NCBI RefSeq assembly: GCF_003721565.1
Contig: NZ_RJJE01000009.1
Coordinates: 372,001-436,000, forward strand
Source of the DNA: Rufibacter immobilis
GTDB lineage: Bacteria; Bacteroidota; Bacteroidia; Cytophagales; Hymenobacteraceae
Direction of reading: 5' to 3'
DNA: 64,000 bases
Shown here piece by piece: positions 34,328 to 44,182 of this stretch. The position numbers and the translations under genes were made by a program. Every line of letters begins with the position of its first letter. The stretch's first letter is position 1. Below the pieces are notes generated by a model. The model did not search any database. It was not told where the DNA came from and saw only the letters and a list, made by a program, of their open reading frames with translations.

Positions 34328-34365
34328 CGTTTAGCGCCTCTTTTTAGAAAAAGAGCCCCTAAACG
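34328..34365. repeat. 38-bp palindromic repeat abutting a stop codon
   Basis: Arms CGTTTAGCGCCTC and GAGCCCCTAAACG. It starts at the base after the TAG at 34325-34327. Confidence 0.88.
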
Positions 34366-34392
34366 CACTTCGCCGCAATTTGCCTAAGCTAC

Positions 34393-34439
34393 AAAACAAA
34401 ATCGGCTGCTCTCTCTTTGAGGGCAGCCGATTTTGTTTT
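34393..34439. terminator. Bidirectional terminator between convergent genes
   Basis: Stem AAAACAAAATCGGCTG / CAGCCGATTTTGTTTT with A/T tails on both sides. It serves the 33785 gene and valS. Confidence 0.88.
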
Positions 34440-34453
34440 GGTATCTATTTAAG

Positions 34454-37087
34454 TTATTCGGCCGGTAAGGCGGCAAGGCTCTGCTCCAGCGCCGCGATTT
34501 TGGCTTCGGCGTCTGAACGTTTTTTGCGTTCGGCGTTGATGACCGCCTCCGGGGCTCCGGCCACGAAGCGCTCGTTGCTCAGTTTCTTCTCCACGCTGGC
34601 CAGGAAGCCTTTGGTATAGTCCAGTTCCTTCAGGATGCGTTCGCGCTCGGCGGCGGCGTCAATGTTGCCTTCCATGGGGATGAAGAACTCGGAGCTGTCC
34701 ACCACAAAGGAAAGGGCGTTGTCCAGTTGCTGTTCGGTCTCCTGAATCTCCGAGAGGTTGGCCAGTTTGCTCACCAGCGTTTCATACCCGGCAATGGCGT
34801 TTTTGCCCTCTACCAGACGCACGTGCAGTTCCAGCTTTTTGGCCGGAGAGATATTCTTGCTGTTACGCATGTTTCTCACCTGCCCTACCACGTTGAGCAC
34901 GTACTCCGTTTGCTTGAGCAGATCGGCGTCTACCCGGCCCGCTTGCGGCCACGAAGCCACCACCAGACAGTCTTTAGGCGCGCGTTCTTTCATAGTGTTC
35001 CAGATTTCCTCCGTGATGAACGGCATGAACGGGTGCAACACCTTCATAAGCTTCTCCAGGAACTCATTTGTAGCCTGCAAAGTAGCCGCATCAATGGGTG
35101 ACCCGAAGGCTGGTTTGATCATCTCCAGGTAGTTGGAGCAGAAATCATCCCACACCAGTTTGTAGACCGTGAGCAAGGCATCGGAAATCCGGAACTTGTC
35201 AAAGTGATCTTCCAGCACATTCAATGCTTCGTTGAACTTGGAATCAAACCACTTAATGGCTTTCTCGTTGGGGTTGGGCAGGGTTTCGTCTACTTCCCAG
35301 CCGTTGATGAGCCGGAAGGCGTTCCAGATTTTGTTGCTGAAGTTACGGCCCTGCTCGCAGAGTTTCTCGTCAAACAGCAGGTCATTCCCGGCGGGTGAGC
35401 TGAAGAGCATACCGGCACGCACGCCATCGGCGCCGTACTGGTCCATCAGTACCAACGGATCTGGCGAGTTGCCCAATGATTTGGACATTTTTCGGCCCTG
35501 CGCATCACGCACAATACCGGTGAGGTACACGTTCTGGAACGGAAGCTCCTTGCGGAACTCATAACCGGCCATGATCATGCGGGCCACCCAGAAGAACAGA
35601 ATCTCAGGGGCCGTTACCAGGTCATTGGTGGGATAATAATACAGAATCTCTTCGTTGTCTGGGTCCTTGAAACCATCAAACACGGAGATAGGCCACAGCC
35701 AGGAAGAGAACCAGGTATCCAGCACGTCTTCATCCTGACGCAAATCAGAGAGCTGCAGATCTGGGTTTCCGGTTTTGGTGCGGGCTTCGGTCAAGGCTTC
35801 CTCGGCGGTACGCGCTACCACAAACGTGCCGTCTGGCAGGTAATAGGCCGGAATCTGTTGGCCCCACCACAGCTGACGCGAGATACACCAGTCATGCACG
35901 TTCTCCATCCAGGAGCGGTACATGTTCTTGAACTTAGGCGGGTGCAGTTTGATGGTGTCGTTCATGACGTTCTCCAGGGCCGGTTTGGCCATTTGGTCCA
36001 TCTTGCACCACCACTGCATGGAAAGCTTGGGCTCAATCACGGCATCGGTGCGCTCAGAGAAACCTACGTTAGTCACAGAGTCTTCCACCTTCTCCAGCAG
36101 CCCGGCGGCCTCCAGGTCCTTGGTGATTTTCTTGCGCACCACAAAGCGGTCTTCGCCCACGTACAGGCCTGCGCGCTCATGAATGGTACCGTTGTCGTTG
36201 AGCACGTCAATGCTAGGCAGGTTGTGTTTCACGCCCAGTTCATAGTCATTGATGTCATGCGCGGGCGTCACTTTCAGCACGCCGGTCCCGAATTCAATGT
36301 CTACGTACTCGTCAAAGATGATAGGAATGGCACGGTTCACCAGCGGAATAATGGCTTTCTTGCCGGCCAGGTGTTTGTAGCGCTCATCTGCGGGGTGCAC
36401 GCAGATGGCCACGTCGCCCATGATGGTCTCGGGGCGTTTGGTAGCCACGGTGAGCACTTCGTCTGATCCTTCAATGCCGTAGCGCAGGTAGTACAGTTTG
36501 CCGTTCACCTGCTTGAAGTTCACCTCCTCATCTGACAGCGCGGTGAGGCCCTGGGGGTCCCAGTTCACCATGCGCACGCCGCGGTAGATCTGGCCTTTGC
36601 GGTACAGGTCCACGAACACGTCAATCACCGCCTGCGTCAGGTCTGGCTCCATGGTGAAGCGGGTGCGATCCCAGTCGCAGGAGGCGCCCAGTTTCTTCAG
36701 CTGATCCAGAATGATGCCGCCGTATTTCTCTTTCCACTCAAAGGCGTACTGCAGGAACTCCTCGCGGGTAAGGTCACTTTTATTGATACCTTTCTCCTTG
36801 AGCATGTTCACCACGCGCGCCTCGGTGGCGATGGAGGCATGGTCTGTGCCGGGCACCCAGCACGCTTCTTTGCCCTGCATTCTTGCGCGGCGCACCAGCA
36901 CGTCCTGAATGGTGTTGTTGAGCATGTGGCCCATGTGCAGCACGCCCGTTACGTTGGGCGGCGGAATCACCACGGTGTAGGGCTGCTTCTTAGGGTTTGG
37001 CTTGGACTTGAAAAAGCCGCGCTCCAGCCAGGTGGCGTACCACTTGTCTTCTACTTCTTTGGGGTTATAGGTCTTCGGAATCGACAT
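34454..37087 (-). CDS. valS: Valyl-tRNA synthetase
   Basis: 877 aa class I synthetase. The HIGH-type motif is in [10 protein letters not shown] and the KMSKS motif in [14 protein letters not shown]. The editing domain CP1 is present, the anticodon-binding domain follows, and a C-terminal coiled coil ([17 protein letters not shown]...[11 protein letters not shown]) is complete. It charges tRNA-Val in the cytosol. It is a single gene with its terminator shared with the convergent neighbour. Upstream (37097-37124) are two tandem 14-bp units GTATCAGGTAGCAC. Confidence 0.97.
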   Translation of the reverse strand: MSIPKTYNPKEVEDKWYATWLERGFFKSKPNPKKQPYTVVIPPPNVTGVLHMGHMLNNTIQDVLVRRARMQGKEACWVPGTDHASIATEARVVNMLKEKGINKSDLTREEFLQYAFEWKEKYGGIILDQLKKLGASCDWDRTRFTMEPDLTQAVIDVFVDLYRKGQIYRGVRMVNWDPQGLTALSDEEVNFKQVNGKLYYLRYGIEGSDEVLTVATKRPETIMGDVAICVHPADERYKHLAGKKAIIPLVNRAIPIIFDEYVDIEFGTGVLKVTPAHDINDYELGVKHNLPSIDVLNDNGTIHERAGLYVGEDRFVVRKKITKDLEAAGLLEKVEDSVTNVGFSERTDAVIEPKLSMQWWCKMDQMAKPALENVMNDTIKLHPPKFKNMYRSWMENVHDWCISRQLWWGQQIPAYYLPDGTFVVARTAEEALTEARTKTGNPDLQLSDLRQDEDVLDTWFSSWLWPISVFDGFKDPDNEEILYYYPTNDLVTAPEILFFWVARMIMAGYEFRKELPFQNVYLTGIVRDAQGRKMSKSLGNSPDPLVLMDQYGADGVRAGMLFSSPAGNDLLFDEKLCEQGRNFSNKIWNAFRLINGWEVDETLPNPNEKAIKWFDSKFNEALNVLEDHFDKFRISDALLTVYKLVWDDFCSNYLEMIKPAFGSPIDAATLQATNEFLEKLMKVLHPFMPFITEEIWNTMKERAPKDCLVVASWPQAGRVDADLLKQTEYVLNVVGQVRNMRNSKNISPAKKLELHVRLVEGKNAIAGYETLVSKLANLSEIQETEQQLDNALSFVVDSSEFFIPMEGNIDAAAERERILKELDYTKGFLASVEKKLSNERFVAGAPEAVINAERKKRSDAEAKIAALEQSLAALPAE

Positions 37088-37096
37088 CTTGTTTTG

Positions 37097-37124
37097 GTAT
37101 CAGGTAGCACGTATCAGGTAGCAC
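37097..37124. repeat. Tandem pair of 14-bp units upstream of valS
   Basis: GTATCAGGTAGCAC occurs twice head to tail. Related copies occur at 49815-49833 (reverse) and 58256-58282, always outside genes. Confidence 0.7.
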
Positions 37125-37226
37125 GAAAATGTAGATCACCTGACGCAACGCCACAATTGAAAAGCAAAAATAGCAAATTACAAGACTTCAGGTGCCAGAT
37201 ATTAGCGGCCGCGCCGAAGGCTTTGC

Positions 37227-37264
37227 TGTTTTGGGGCTAATTCCGGAAAAAGAGCCGCTAAACG
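37227..37264. repeat. 38-bp repeat (variant II)
   Basis: Right half GGAAAAAGAGCCGCTAAACG is kept; left half TGTTTTGGGGCTAATTCC is diverged. Confidence 0.75.
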
Positions 37265-37315
37265 GAAATCACCGCCGCTGCGTCTTCTCTTTCCTCAAGC
37301 TTAAATGAGCATTTC

Positions 37316-37353
37316 TGTTTAGGTCCTGTTTTTTGGAAAAGAGCCCCTAAACG
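37316..37353. repeat. 38-bp palindromic repeat
   Basis: Arms TGTTTAGGTCCTG and GAGCCCCTAAACG. It is 50 bp from the ferredoxin terminator. Confidence 0.82.
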
Positions 37354-37403
37354 CCGTTCTATCTCTGGAGCTGCGGAGAAGATGGCTTCAGGATAAAAAC
37401 AGA

Positions 37404-37428
37404 AAAACCCGCACGGGGCGGGTCTTCT
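37404..37428 (-). terminator. Intrinsic terminator of the ferredoxin gene
   Basis: Minus strand: GACCCGCCCC / GTGCGGGTTTTT, 20 bp after the stop at 37449. Confidence 0.85.
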
Positions 37429-37448
37429 CAAAAGCTTCTATGAACAGT

Positions 37449-37817
<369 letters not shown>

Positions 37818-37919
37818 TTAGTAATTTTGCACCACTATAGGTACGCCATTCTGCGCGCAAAAGTAATACCTAGCGCGCATTGAATCAAACGTTTCTCACG
37901 CATCCACTGTTACTCCTTC

Positions 37920-38939
37920 ATGTTAACTTTAGAAAACAGAATTTCCGCATTCATAAAATTAGGCGATTATCTCCGGAATCTTCCGGAGGAAGAGCGCGAA
38001 TACCTGGCCCGCCGGGCGGGTCAGCACAATAACTTCTTTGACCTGCCTAATGTTTCAGCGGCCCTGGACGGACTTGCCGGCATGTTGGGAAAAGAGCAAC
38101 TCACGGCTTGGGTAAACCGGTATGATTTGCCGCAGGTGAATGAGAACCCCAAGAAAGTGGGCGTGGTGATGGCGGGCAATATCCCAGCGGTGGGGTTCCA
38201 TGATGCGCTCTGTATTCTGCTGGCCGGCCATGTGCTGCAGGCCAAACCTAGCTCAGACGATCCTTTCCTGCTGCCCCACCTGCTGGGCAAACTGGTGGAG
38301 ATAGAACCTGGTTTTGAGCCGCAGATCCAACTGGTGCAGATGCTGAAAGATTCTGAGGCCATCATTGCCACCGGCTCAGACAACACCGCCCGTTATTTTG
38401 AGTATTATTTCGCCAAACGCCCCCACATCATCAGAAAGAACCGCACCAGCGTAGCCGTGCTCACCGGCAAAGAAACCAAGGAAGAACTTACCGCCTTAGG
38501 CGATGACATTCTGCGCTACTACGGCCTGGGCTGCCGCAACGTGGCCAAGGCCTACGTGCCCGAAGGGTATGATTTCACTCCGTTCTTTGAGGCCATTGAA
38601 TACAAGAAGGAAGTTGTGAACCACCACAAGTACCAGAACAACTATGACTACAACAAGTCAATTTACCTAGTAAACGGCGTACCGCACCTGGACAACGGTT
38701 TCCTGATGGTGACCGAGAGTAAACAGTTGGTCTCCCCCATCTCCGTGCTGTTCTATGAAACCTATGCCACTAAGCAGGACCTTGCACAGAAGCTGGAGGC
38801 GGTGCATGAAAAATTGCAGTGTGTGGTTTCCAAAGAAGGAGACTGGGAAAACAGCTTCGCGTTTGGGCAGGCCCAGTGCCCGGCCGTCAGTGATTATGCA
38901 GACGGCATAGACACCATGGAATTCCTGAAAAAGTTGTAA
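37920..38939 (+). CDS. Acyl-CoA reductase, LuxC-like
   Basis: 339 aa in the aldehyde-dehydrogenase superfamily of LuxC-type acyl-CoA reductases: KKVGVVMAGNIPAVGFHDALCILLAGH, nucleotide-site region DSEAIIATGSDNTARYFEYYF, and the catalytic-Cys segment ILRYYGLGCRNVAKAYVP. It would reduce an acyl-CoA (or acyl-thioester) to the aldehyde. Shorter than LuxC (~480 aa), as in the other Bacteroidota versions. No bioluminescence genes are nearby, so light production is not implied. The divergent partner is a ferredoxin. Confidence 0.85.
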   Translation: MLTLENRISAFIKLGDYLRNLPEEEREYLARRAGQHNNFFDLPNVSAALDGLAGMLGKEQLTAWVNRYDLPQVNENPKKVGVVMAGNIPAVGFHDALCILLAGHVLQAKPSSDDPFLLPHLLGKLVEIEPGFEPQIQLVQMLKDSEAIIATGSDNTARYFEYYFAKRPHIIRKNRTSVAVLTGKETKEELTALGDDILRYYGLGCRNVAKAYVPEGYDFTPFFEAIEYKKEVVNHHKYQNNYDYNKSIYLVNGVPHLDNGFLMVTESKQLVSPISVLFYETYATKQDLAQKLEAVHEKLQCVVSKEGDWENSFAFGQAQCPAVSDYADGIDTMEFLKKL

Positions 38940-38942
38940 ATC

Positions 38943-38979
38943 CGTTTGGGGCCAATTTTGGAAAAACAGGCTCTAAACG
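38943..38979. repeat. 38-bp repeat (variant II-like)
   Basis: Arms CGTTTGGGGCC and CAGGCTCTAAACG, centre AATTTTGGAAAAA. It starts 3 bp after the acyl-CoA reductase stop. Confidence 0.8.
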
Positions 38980-39017
38980 GCTTTTTCAAGATTTGCAACT
39001 GATTTTTTCCAGCCTTA

Positions 39018-39044
39018 TTGTGCTAAATACCGTTTGTATTTTTG
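39018..39044 (+). promoter_or_regulatory. Candidate promoter of the 99-aa gene
   Basis: TTG at 39018-39020 and TATTTTTG at 39037-39044, spacer 16 bp, 49 bp before the ATG at 39094. Confidence 0.35.
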
Positions 39045-39093
39045 ATAAGTTATTTATTCATTGGTCTACAGACTAACATTAAACACGCTTACC

Positions 39094-39393
39094 ATGGAAA
39101 AGATTGTGCCCCACCACCAACTGATAGAGAAGGAAATTATTCCGCAACTGCAGTTCCGCCAAGAGGATGTGCTTCAGGAAAAAGAGTTAAAGGTGAGACG
39201 TCAGCATGACTTGGAACGGGCCAGCCGCCTAGGCAATGGGTACCAAGGCAAAGTGGAGCTTACGTTTCAGGTAGCCACCGGAGACATTCTCCGCGTACAG
39301 ACTACCATCTGGCAGGTAGACAAGGAGTTTACCACCATCAAGTCTGGGGTTACCTTGCCCACGCACGCCATTTTAGGAGTGGAGTTTTTCTAA
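39094..39393 (+). CDS. Small conserved-looking protein of unknown function
   Basis: 99 aa from the first ATG (MEKIVPHHQLIEKEI); the upstream extension would need TTG. The N-terminal half is charged and helical; the C-terminal half looks like an all-beta fold (GKVELTFQVATGDILRVQTTIWQVDKEFTTIKSGVTLPTHAILGVEF), reminiscent of small beta-barrel domains, but no family was recognised. No signal peptide. It has its own promoter and a clean terminator, which supports a real gene. Confidence 0.8.
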   Translation: MEKIVPHHQLIEKEIIPQLQFRQEDVLQEKELKVRRQHDLERASRLGNGYQGKVELTFQVATGDILRVQTTIWQVDKEFTTIKSGVTLPTHAILGVEFF

Positions 39394-39419
39394 TCACGTA
39401 ATGTTTACAATTATACAGC

Positions 39420-39456
39420 AGAAAGGCCTTTGGTGCTCAACCAAAGGCCTTTCTTA
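39420..39456. terminator. Bidirectional terminator
   Basis: Stem AGAAAGGCCTTTGGT / ACCAAAGGCCTTTCT with a TGCTCA-type loop, between convergent genes. Confidence 0.92.
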
Positions 39457-39473
39457 TTGGAGGAAGTTAGCTC

Positions 39474-40337
39474 CTAGATACGGTCCAGCACTTTCAGGAT
39501 AAGGTCATCAATCACCTCATCGGCGTTCTGGGCAAACTGGTGGGTGATGCGGTTGGCCACAATGGCGTTGAGCGACAGCACCTCATGCCCCAGCAGGCGG
39601 CCCAGGCTGTAGATACCGGCCGTTTCCATCTCAAAATTGGTGAACCGAACATCTTCAAACCGGAAGGCGCTCAATTTTTCAATGACGGCTTCAATCTTGG
39701 GTTGCAGGCGCAGCAAGCGGCCCTGCGGGGCATAGAAACCGGGGCAGGTAAACGTGTTCCCCGGAATCATGTCATACGCGATCTGCTCCCGCAGCAAATC
39801 TGAGCCTTTCACGCAGTAGGGCAGAAAACCCAGGCCCAGCGCCAATTGCAGGTTCACAGCGATCTCGGTTTCATAGCCGGTTTCCATGAGCGGGTAAAAC
39901 TGCATGAGCGTATCCAGCCCCACCGCGTACTCTGTGGCCAGGTGACTGCCCAACGGCACACTTTCCTGCAAAGCCCCGGAGGTGCCTATGCGCACTATTT
40001 TAAGGGAGATGCGGTCTTCGGGCTCCAGCGCTTCGCGGCTCACAAAATCTATGTTCACCAGCGCGTCCAGCTCATTGAGCACAATGTCGATGTTGTCGGT
40101 GCCAATGCCCGTAGATACCACAGAGATACGCTTGCCTTTGTAATAGCCCGTGTGGGTCACGAACTCACGCTTGGCCACCTGCACCTCAATGGAATCAAAA
40201 TGACGGCTCACGCGGGCCACGCGGTCCTGGTCGCCCACGGTGATGATGGTATCGGAAATCATCTCGGGCAGCAGGTTCAGGTGGTAGATACTGCCGTCGG
40301 GGTTCAGGATTAACTCAGATTCCGGAATTCGGGCCAT
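39474..40337 (-). CDS. Uridine phosphorylase-like nucleoside phosphorylase
   Basis: 287 aa. NP-I family features: TVGDQDRVARVSRHF (phosphate-loop region), VVSTGIGTDNIDIVLNEL, IVRIGTSGALQESVPLGS, and the substrate motif FEMETAGIY. It splits pyrimidine nucleosides with phosphate to base plus ribose-1-phosphate in the cytosol. The exact base preference cannot be read. It is a single gene with terminator downstream. Confidence 0.88.
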   Translation of the reverse strand: MARIPESELILNPDGSIYHLNLLPEMISDTIITVGDQDRVARVSRHFDSIEVQVAKREFVTHTGYYKGKRISVVSTGIGTDNIDIVLNELDALVNIDFVSREALEPEDRISLKIVRIGTSGALQESVPLGSHLATEYAVGLDTLMQFYPLMETGYETEIAVNLQLALGLGFLPYCVKGSDLLREQIAYDMIPGNTFTCPGFYAPQGRLLRLQPKIEAVIEKLSAFRFEDVRFTNFEMETAGIYSLGRLLGHEVLSLNAIVANRITHQFAQNADEVIDDLILKVLDRI

Positions 40338-40403
40338 AGGTTCATAGTTTTAGTAGGTGGTGTATTTCTTTTTCCGTCGTTGGCGGAAGATGCAAGCTGG
40401 AAA

Positions 40404-40450
40404 CAAAAGCGCCTGATGCTGCTGTATCTCCGCAACATCAGGCGCTTTGG
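40404..40450 (-). terminator. Intrinsic terminator of trhO
   Basis: Stem CAAAGCGCCTGATG / CATCAGGCGCTTTTG, 18 bp beyond the trhO stop. Confidence 0.88.
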
Positions 40451-40467
40451 TCACAAAATCATTTTAT

Positions 40468-41436
40468 TTATACGGCCTTGGGTTGCTCCGTCTTGCGGCG
40501 GTTCAAGCCTTTGTACGGGTTGTAGCCGTTGGTGTTTTTCTGGTAATAACCGGTACCGTCATACGGCCGCTTGTCTGGGTGCTCCTGGCAGGTGGTGGAG
40601 CAGGCGCCGTCCATTTTGGTACCGCAGGCTTCGCAGATAGGCACGTGCAGGTTGCAGTGCGGGTTGGCGCAGTTCACCATTCTGGCCGAGGGCGTGCTGC
40701 ACACGTGGCACCTTGAAATCACGACCGGGTTCACCTTGTTCACGTCTACGGCCACGCGGTTGTCAAAGACGTAGCATTTGCCCTCAAAATCTTCGCCGCC
40801 GACTTCCATGCCGTATTTGATGATGCCGCCGTGCAGCTGGTACACGTTCTCAAAACCTTTCTCCAGCAGGAACGCGCTGGCCTTCTCGCACTTGATGCCG
40901 CCGGTGCAGTACGTCAGGATTTTCTTGCCGTCGTACTTTTCTTTGAGCTCGTCCAGCTTCTCCGGGAACTCCCGGAAGTTCTCAATATCCAGGGTGACGG
41001 CGTTCTTGAATTTACCCATGCTGTGCTCATAGTCTGAGCGCACATCCAGAATGACCACGTCTTCCTGGTCTTTCATCTCCTTGAACTCCTGCGGCGACAG
41101 GTGCACTCCGGTACGTTCTGTGGGATCTATGTTGTGCAGGCCCGCGTGCACAATCTCGGGCTTGTGGCGCACGTGCAGTTTGGTGAAGGCGTGCTCGTCG
41201 GCGTAGTCCACTTTGAAGTCGATGCCTTCAAAACGGGGATCTGCTTTCACGGCGGCCATGTAGGCTTCGCAGTCTTCTACCAGCCCAGAGATGGTTCCGT
41301 TCAAGCCCTCGGCGGCCACAATAATGCGGCCCAGCAGGTTCAGGTTAAGACACAGCAGGTGGTGCTCTTCGCGGAACAGTTCTGGGTCTTCAATCTTGGT
41401 GTAGTGGTAATAGAGTAAGATACTGTACTTTTTCAT
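40468..41436 (-). CDS. trhO: tRNA uridine(34) hydroxylase (rhodanese family)
   Basis: 322 aa. The N-terminal acylphosphatase-like domain (ILLYYHYTKIEDPELF; AAEGLNGTISG) is followed by a rhodanese domain with DVRSDYEHSMGKFKNAV and the active-site Cys in YCTGGIKCEKASAFL. A C-terminal Cys-rich stretch (CHVCSTP, CANPHC, CEACG, CSTTC) may bind zinc. TrhO makes 5-hydroxyuridine at tRNA position 34 without needing iron-sulfur enzymes. Single gene. Confidence 0.93.
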   Translation of the reverse strand: MKKYSILLYYHYTKIEDPELFREEHHLLCLNLNLLGRIIVAAEGLNGTISGLVEDCEAYMAAVKADPRFEGIDFKVDYADEHAFTKLHVRHKPEIVHAGLHNIDPTERTGVHLSPQEFKEMKDQEDVVILDVRSDYEHSMGKFKNAVTLDIENFREFPEKLDELKEKYDGKKILTYCTGGIKCEKASAFLLEKGFENVYQLHGGIIKYGMEVGGEDFEGKCYVFDNRVAVDVNKVNPVVISRCHVCSTPSARMVNCANPHCNLHVPICEACGTKMDGACSTTCQEHPDKRPYDGTGYYQKNTNGYNPYKGLNRRKTEQPKAV

Positions 41437-41514
41437 ACGGCTTAGTTTCAGACTAAGTGTAAAATGGATATTAAGATTCTAGACGTTAGACTTTCGTTAT
41501 TAAGTTCCTTCGCT

Positions 41515-41552
41515 GGTCTCAGGCAAATTTAGGAAAAACAGCCCTAAAACGG
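41515..41552. repeat. 38-bp repeat (variant II)
   Basis: Left half GGTCTCAGGCAAATTT diverged; right half GGAAAAACAGCCCTAAAACG kept. Confidence 0.7.
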
Positions 41553-41736
41553 AAAAATGGCATTCATCAAGAATTAAACTTGAATTCCATGATCTTAGAG
41601 CTATTTAGTTGTTATGCTGAATAATCACAATCTAACTTAGCTCTCAGGTTGAATGGCACTTGCCCTAACCAAAGAGCGATTAGCTTGCCCACATGACCTT
41701 TTCAGAATAAACCTGCTAAGGACTTCTATTTCCCTG

Positions 41737-42039
41737 CTAATTTTCTTTCTGTTTAAGTAAATGGTCAACATTGGCAATTCCTAAACCTGCCAATACGCGC
41801 GTTTGCACTGTTAAAGCTCCAATTAAACGTACCTCTGGCTGAGGCCATTTCCTAATCAAGGTGGGGATTGCCAGAATGCAGGCTTCTTCGGCTTTGTCTG
41901 GGTGTTCCTGAATGTCAATTATCTCAAGCTGGTAATCACCAGGGAAGTATTTTTTGAGGATAGCATTTAAATTTTCTTCAGCACCAACAGATGTAGTGCT
42001 GTTTCTATTTATAAATAGTTGTATCCAATAATTAGTCAT
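41737..42039 (-). CDS. kaiB: KaiB-like circadian clock protein
   Basis: 100 aa, the size of cyanobacterial KaiB. The thioredoxin-like fold start YWIQLFINRNSTTS, EIIDIQEHPDKAEEACILAIPTLIRKWPQPEVRLIG matches the KaiB core (VIDVLKNPxxAEEDxILATPTL), and the C-terminal half contains the fold-switching region LVxTRVLAGLGI. KaiB binds the KaiC CI ring and paces its ATPase cycle. Here it is second in a kaiC-kaiB unit, 65 bp behind kaiC, the reverse of the usual kaiB-kaiC order. No kaiA was seen. The region is clearly more A/T-rich than its neighbours, which may point to transfer. Confidence 0.9.
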   Translation of the reverse strand: MTNYWIQLFINRNSTTSVGAEENLNAILKKYFPGDYQLEIIDIQEHPDKAEEACILAIPTLIRKWPQPEVRLIGALTVQTRVLAGLGIANVDHLLKQKEN

Positions 42040-42104
42040 TGTATTTTGTTCTAGGTGCTTCGCATTTTGTCTTTCATCAACCCCATTGCCTATCAGGTTC
42101 TTTG

Positions 42105-43556
42105 CTAGGCAACAATTGGGTTGTTAGAGAGCAGGCCGCTTATGCCTGTAATGGGTGCTCCAATGCGCATTCCTTCCTCATCTATTAAGATTCTGCGGAT
42201 ATAAGCATCATGTCTGGAGCCGCGCATTTTAAGCATTGTAATACTGCGTTGCATTTCACCAGTCAACTCAACATACCTCAGCAAAATGATGGTGTCTGTA
42301 ATGGTGGCAATGTCACCTTCTGTGATAGAGGCGCCTCCAGTGAGCATATGCGTAGTGGCAGAGAACATAGAGGTGATTCCCTCGTGCTTCAAAAAATTAG
42401 TGAGCGCCACCACAAATTCCTGGAACCCTCTCTCAGATGGGTTGCGGGTCAAGGCCGAAATGCTATCAATGGCAATACGGTCTGGCTTAAATTCCTGAAC
42501 AAGGTCCTGAATGTTGATCAGATGATCTTCAAGCGAGCGGACCTCTGGGTAGTTTGATACCACCTTCAGGAAGCCATCTGCCTCCAACTGTTCCAGATCC
42601 TGGCCCCATCCTTTGGCATTCCTGAAAATCTGTTCACGGCTTTCTTCAAATGCCAAGAGCAGGCAGCGCTCGTTTTTATCTTTACCGCCATTCATGAAGT
42701 TAGCGGCCAGCAGCGTTTTGCCGGCACCCGTAGCTCCGGAGACTAAGACAATAGAGCCTTTGAAAAAACCGCCACCGCACATTTGGTCTAGTTCTTGAAC
42801 TCCAGAAGTAATGCGTTGGCTTGATGAATGCTGGTTCAGGTTCATGGCAGAGACAGGAACAATCACCACCGCCTTCATGGGCACAATGGTAAAAGGGTTT
42901 TCCCCTTTCACGTGGTTGCTGCCCCTGAATTTGAGAATTTCAATAGTGCGGCGGCGTCTTTCGTTGACAAGCACGTTGCGCAGAATCATGACATTGTCGG
43001 TTAGGAATTCTTCTACTCCGTACCTTGAAATGGCCCCGTACTCTTCTGTACGCTCTGTGGTGATAATGGCCGTGGTTTTCATTCGCCTAAGCGTCATAGA
43101 CACCTTAGACATTTCCTGCCGAATAATATTGTGCTCAGGAAAGTGGGTAAAGATGCTGCCAATAGAATCAATGACTACCCGCTGGGCTTTATTTTTGATG
43201 ATGGATCTCTCCAGCCTAACCCTGAAAGCGCTTAAGTCAAATTCGCCAATGGTAATCACGTCTTCTTCTTTGGCTGAGCCGTCTACAAACGTCCACTTCC
43301 CCTCAGATTCCCATTGGTCTATGTCCCAACCAAAGCTCTTTAGATCATTTCTGATATCTTCTACCTGTTCTTCAAAGGTAACGAATACCCCATTTTGGTT
43401 GAACTTAAGAATACCCATGGCCAAGAACTGAGCAGCAAACAATGTTTTGGCACTTCCAGAACTGCCAGCTAATAATGTGGTTCGGCCAATAGGCAAACCG
43501 CCCTCTGAAATAAGATCAAAAGCCGCAATACCTGTTTCTAATTTGGGGATGTTCAT
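42105..43556 (-). CDS. kaiC: KaiC-like double-domain ATPase
   Basis: 483 aa with both RecA-type domains. CI: P-loop GSSGSAKT at 31-38 (Ala36 where Gly is usual), catalytic EE at 62-63. Linker VNERRRRTIEILKFRGSNHVKGENPF. CII: P-loop GATGAGKT at 274-281, catalytic EE at 304-305. The phosphosite segment reads SITEGDIATITDT: aligned to SITDSHISTITDT of Synechococcus KaiC, T432 is kept (T418) but S431 is Ala417; T426 is kept (T412). After that the protein ends at NNPIVA and lacks the ~20-residue A-loop/tail that KaiA binds. It should be an ATPase with at most a one-site phosphorylation cycle, independent of KaiA. Followed by kaiB. Confidence 0.93.
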   Translation of the reverse strand: MNIPKLETGIAAFDLISEGGLPIGRTTLLAGSSGSAKTLFAAQFLAMGILKFNQNGVFVTFEEQVEDIRNDLKSFGWDIDQWESEGKWTFVDGSAKEEDVITIGEFDLSAFRVRLERSIIKNKAQRVVIDSIGSIFTHFPEHNIIRQEMSKVSMTLRRMKTTAIITTERTEEYGAISRYGVEEFLTDNVMILRNVLVNERRRRTIEILKFRGSNHVKGENPFTIVPMKAVVIVPVSAMNLNQHSSSQRITSGVQELDQMCGGGFFKGSIVLVSGATGAGKTLLAANFMNGGKDKNERCLLLAFEESREQIFRNAKGWGQDLEQLEADGFLKVVSNYPEVRSLEDHLINIQDLVQEFKPDRIAIDSISALTRNPSERGFQEFVVALTNFLKHEGITSMFSATTHMLTGGASITEGDIATITDTIILLRYVELTGEMQRSITMLKMRGSRHDAYIRRILIDEEGMRIGAPITGISGLLSNNPIVA

Positions 43557-44065
43557 AAATGTGTAGCTAAAAAAATGAAGGGCAGGCCGAAAGGTATCAG
43601 GCCTATAAGTGTGATAGACTAATTGTGTTCCAGTGTCAGGAAACAGAAGCAGTAAGGAAATGTCAAAAAAGGGAGGCAGAAGGAGTTATGAGTGCCTCAC
43701 AGAGATTGGTGTATTAGTAAAGGTACTATTTTATTTAACAGCAACCTATTTAATTCTTTGAAAAGATCAAATTTATGTTATAGGAGAGTGGCTGGGAGAA
43801 GGATTGATCTATTACTTGGAGTGAAAAAACGCCTTTAGGTCAAGATATGCGCATAAACCCATATACATAGAGCCAATTTATGTTTTTTAATTTCAGTATA
43901 TGAAGAAGTTACTTGCGCGCATTTCTGCAGAAGCAAAGAAATAGTCTTATTCTAGAAGAAGAAGAAGGGAAACTTGGAAGAAGACTCTAATGGTTTCTAT
44001 AAAATAAATAATAAAAAGATATTTCGAACCTGTTTGGAGTTTTCCTTTTCAATTATTGCCAATGG

Positions 44066-44182
44066 CATGGCTGGCGCAAGCGTCCGCTTGAACCACGGTT
44101 TCAGGCAAATTTTAGAAAAACAGCCTCTAAACAGAAGCTTCCTTGCCCACTAAGGCACAAGCGGACGCTTGCGCCAGCCATG
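44066..44182. repeat. Inverted repeat (25-bp perfect arms) enclosing a 38-bp repeat
   Basis: Arms 44066-44090 and 44158-44182 are exact complements (start CATGGCTGGCGCAAGC). Between them lies a variant-II palindrome copy at 44097-44133. Parts of the arm recur at 44278 and 44464. Confidence 0.88.
44097..44133. repeat. 38-bp repeat (variant II) inside the inverted repeat
   Basis: Left half GGTTTCAGGCAAATTTT, right half AGAAAAACAGCCTCTAAACA. Confidence 0.72.

Noticed and set aside
42105-43556. RadA/Sms or another single RecA-like protein instead of KaiC
   Set aside because: Two complete RecA domains, KaiC-specific linker RRRTIEILKFRG and phosphosite region, and an adjacent kaiB.
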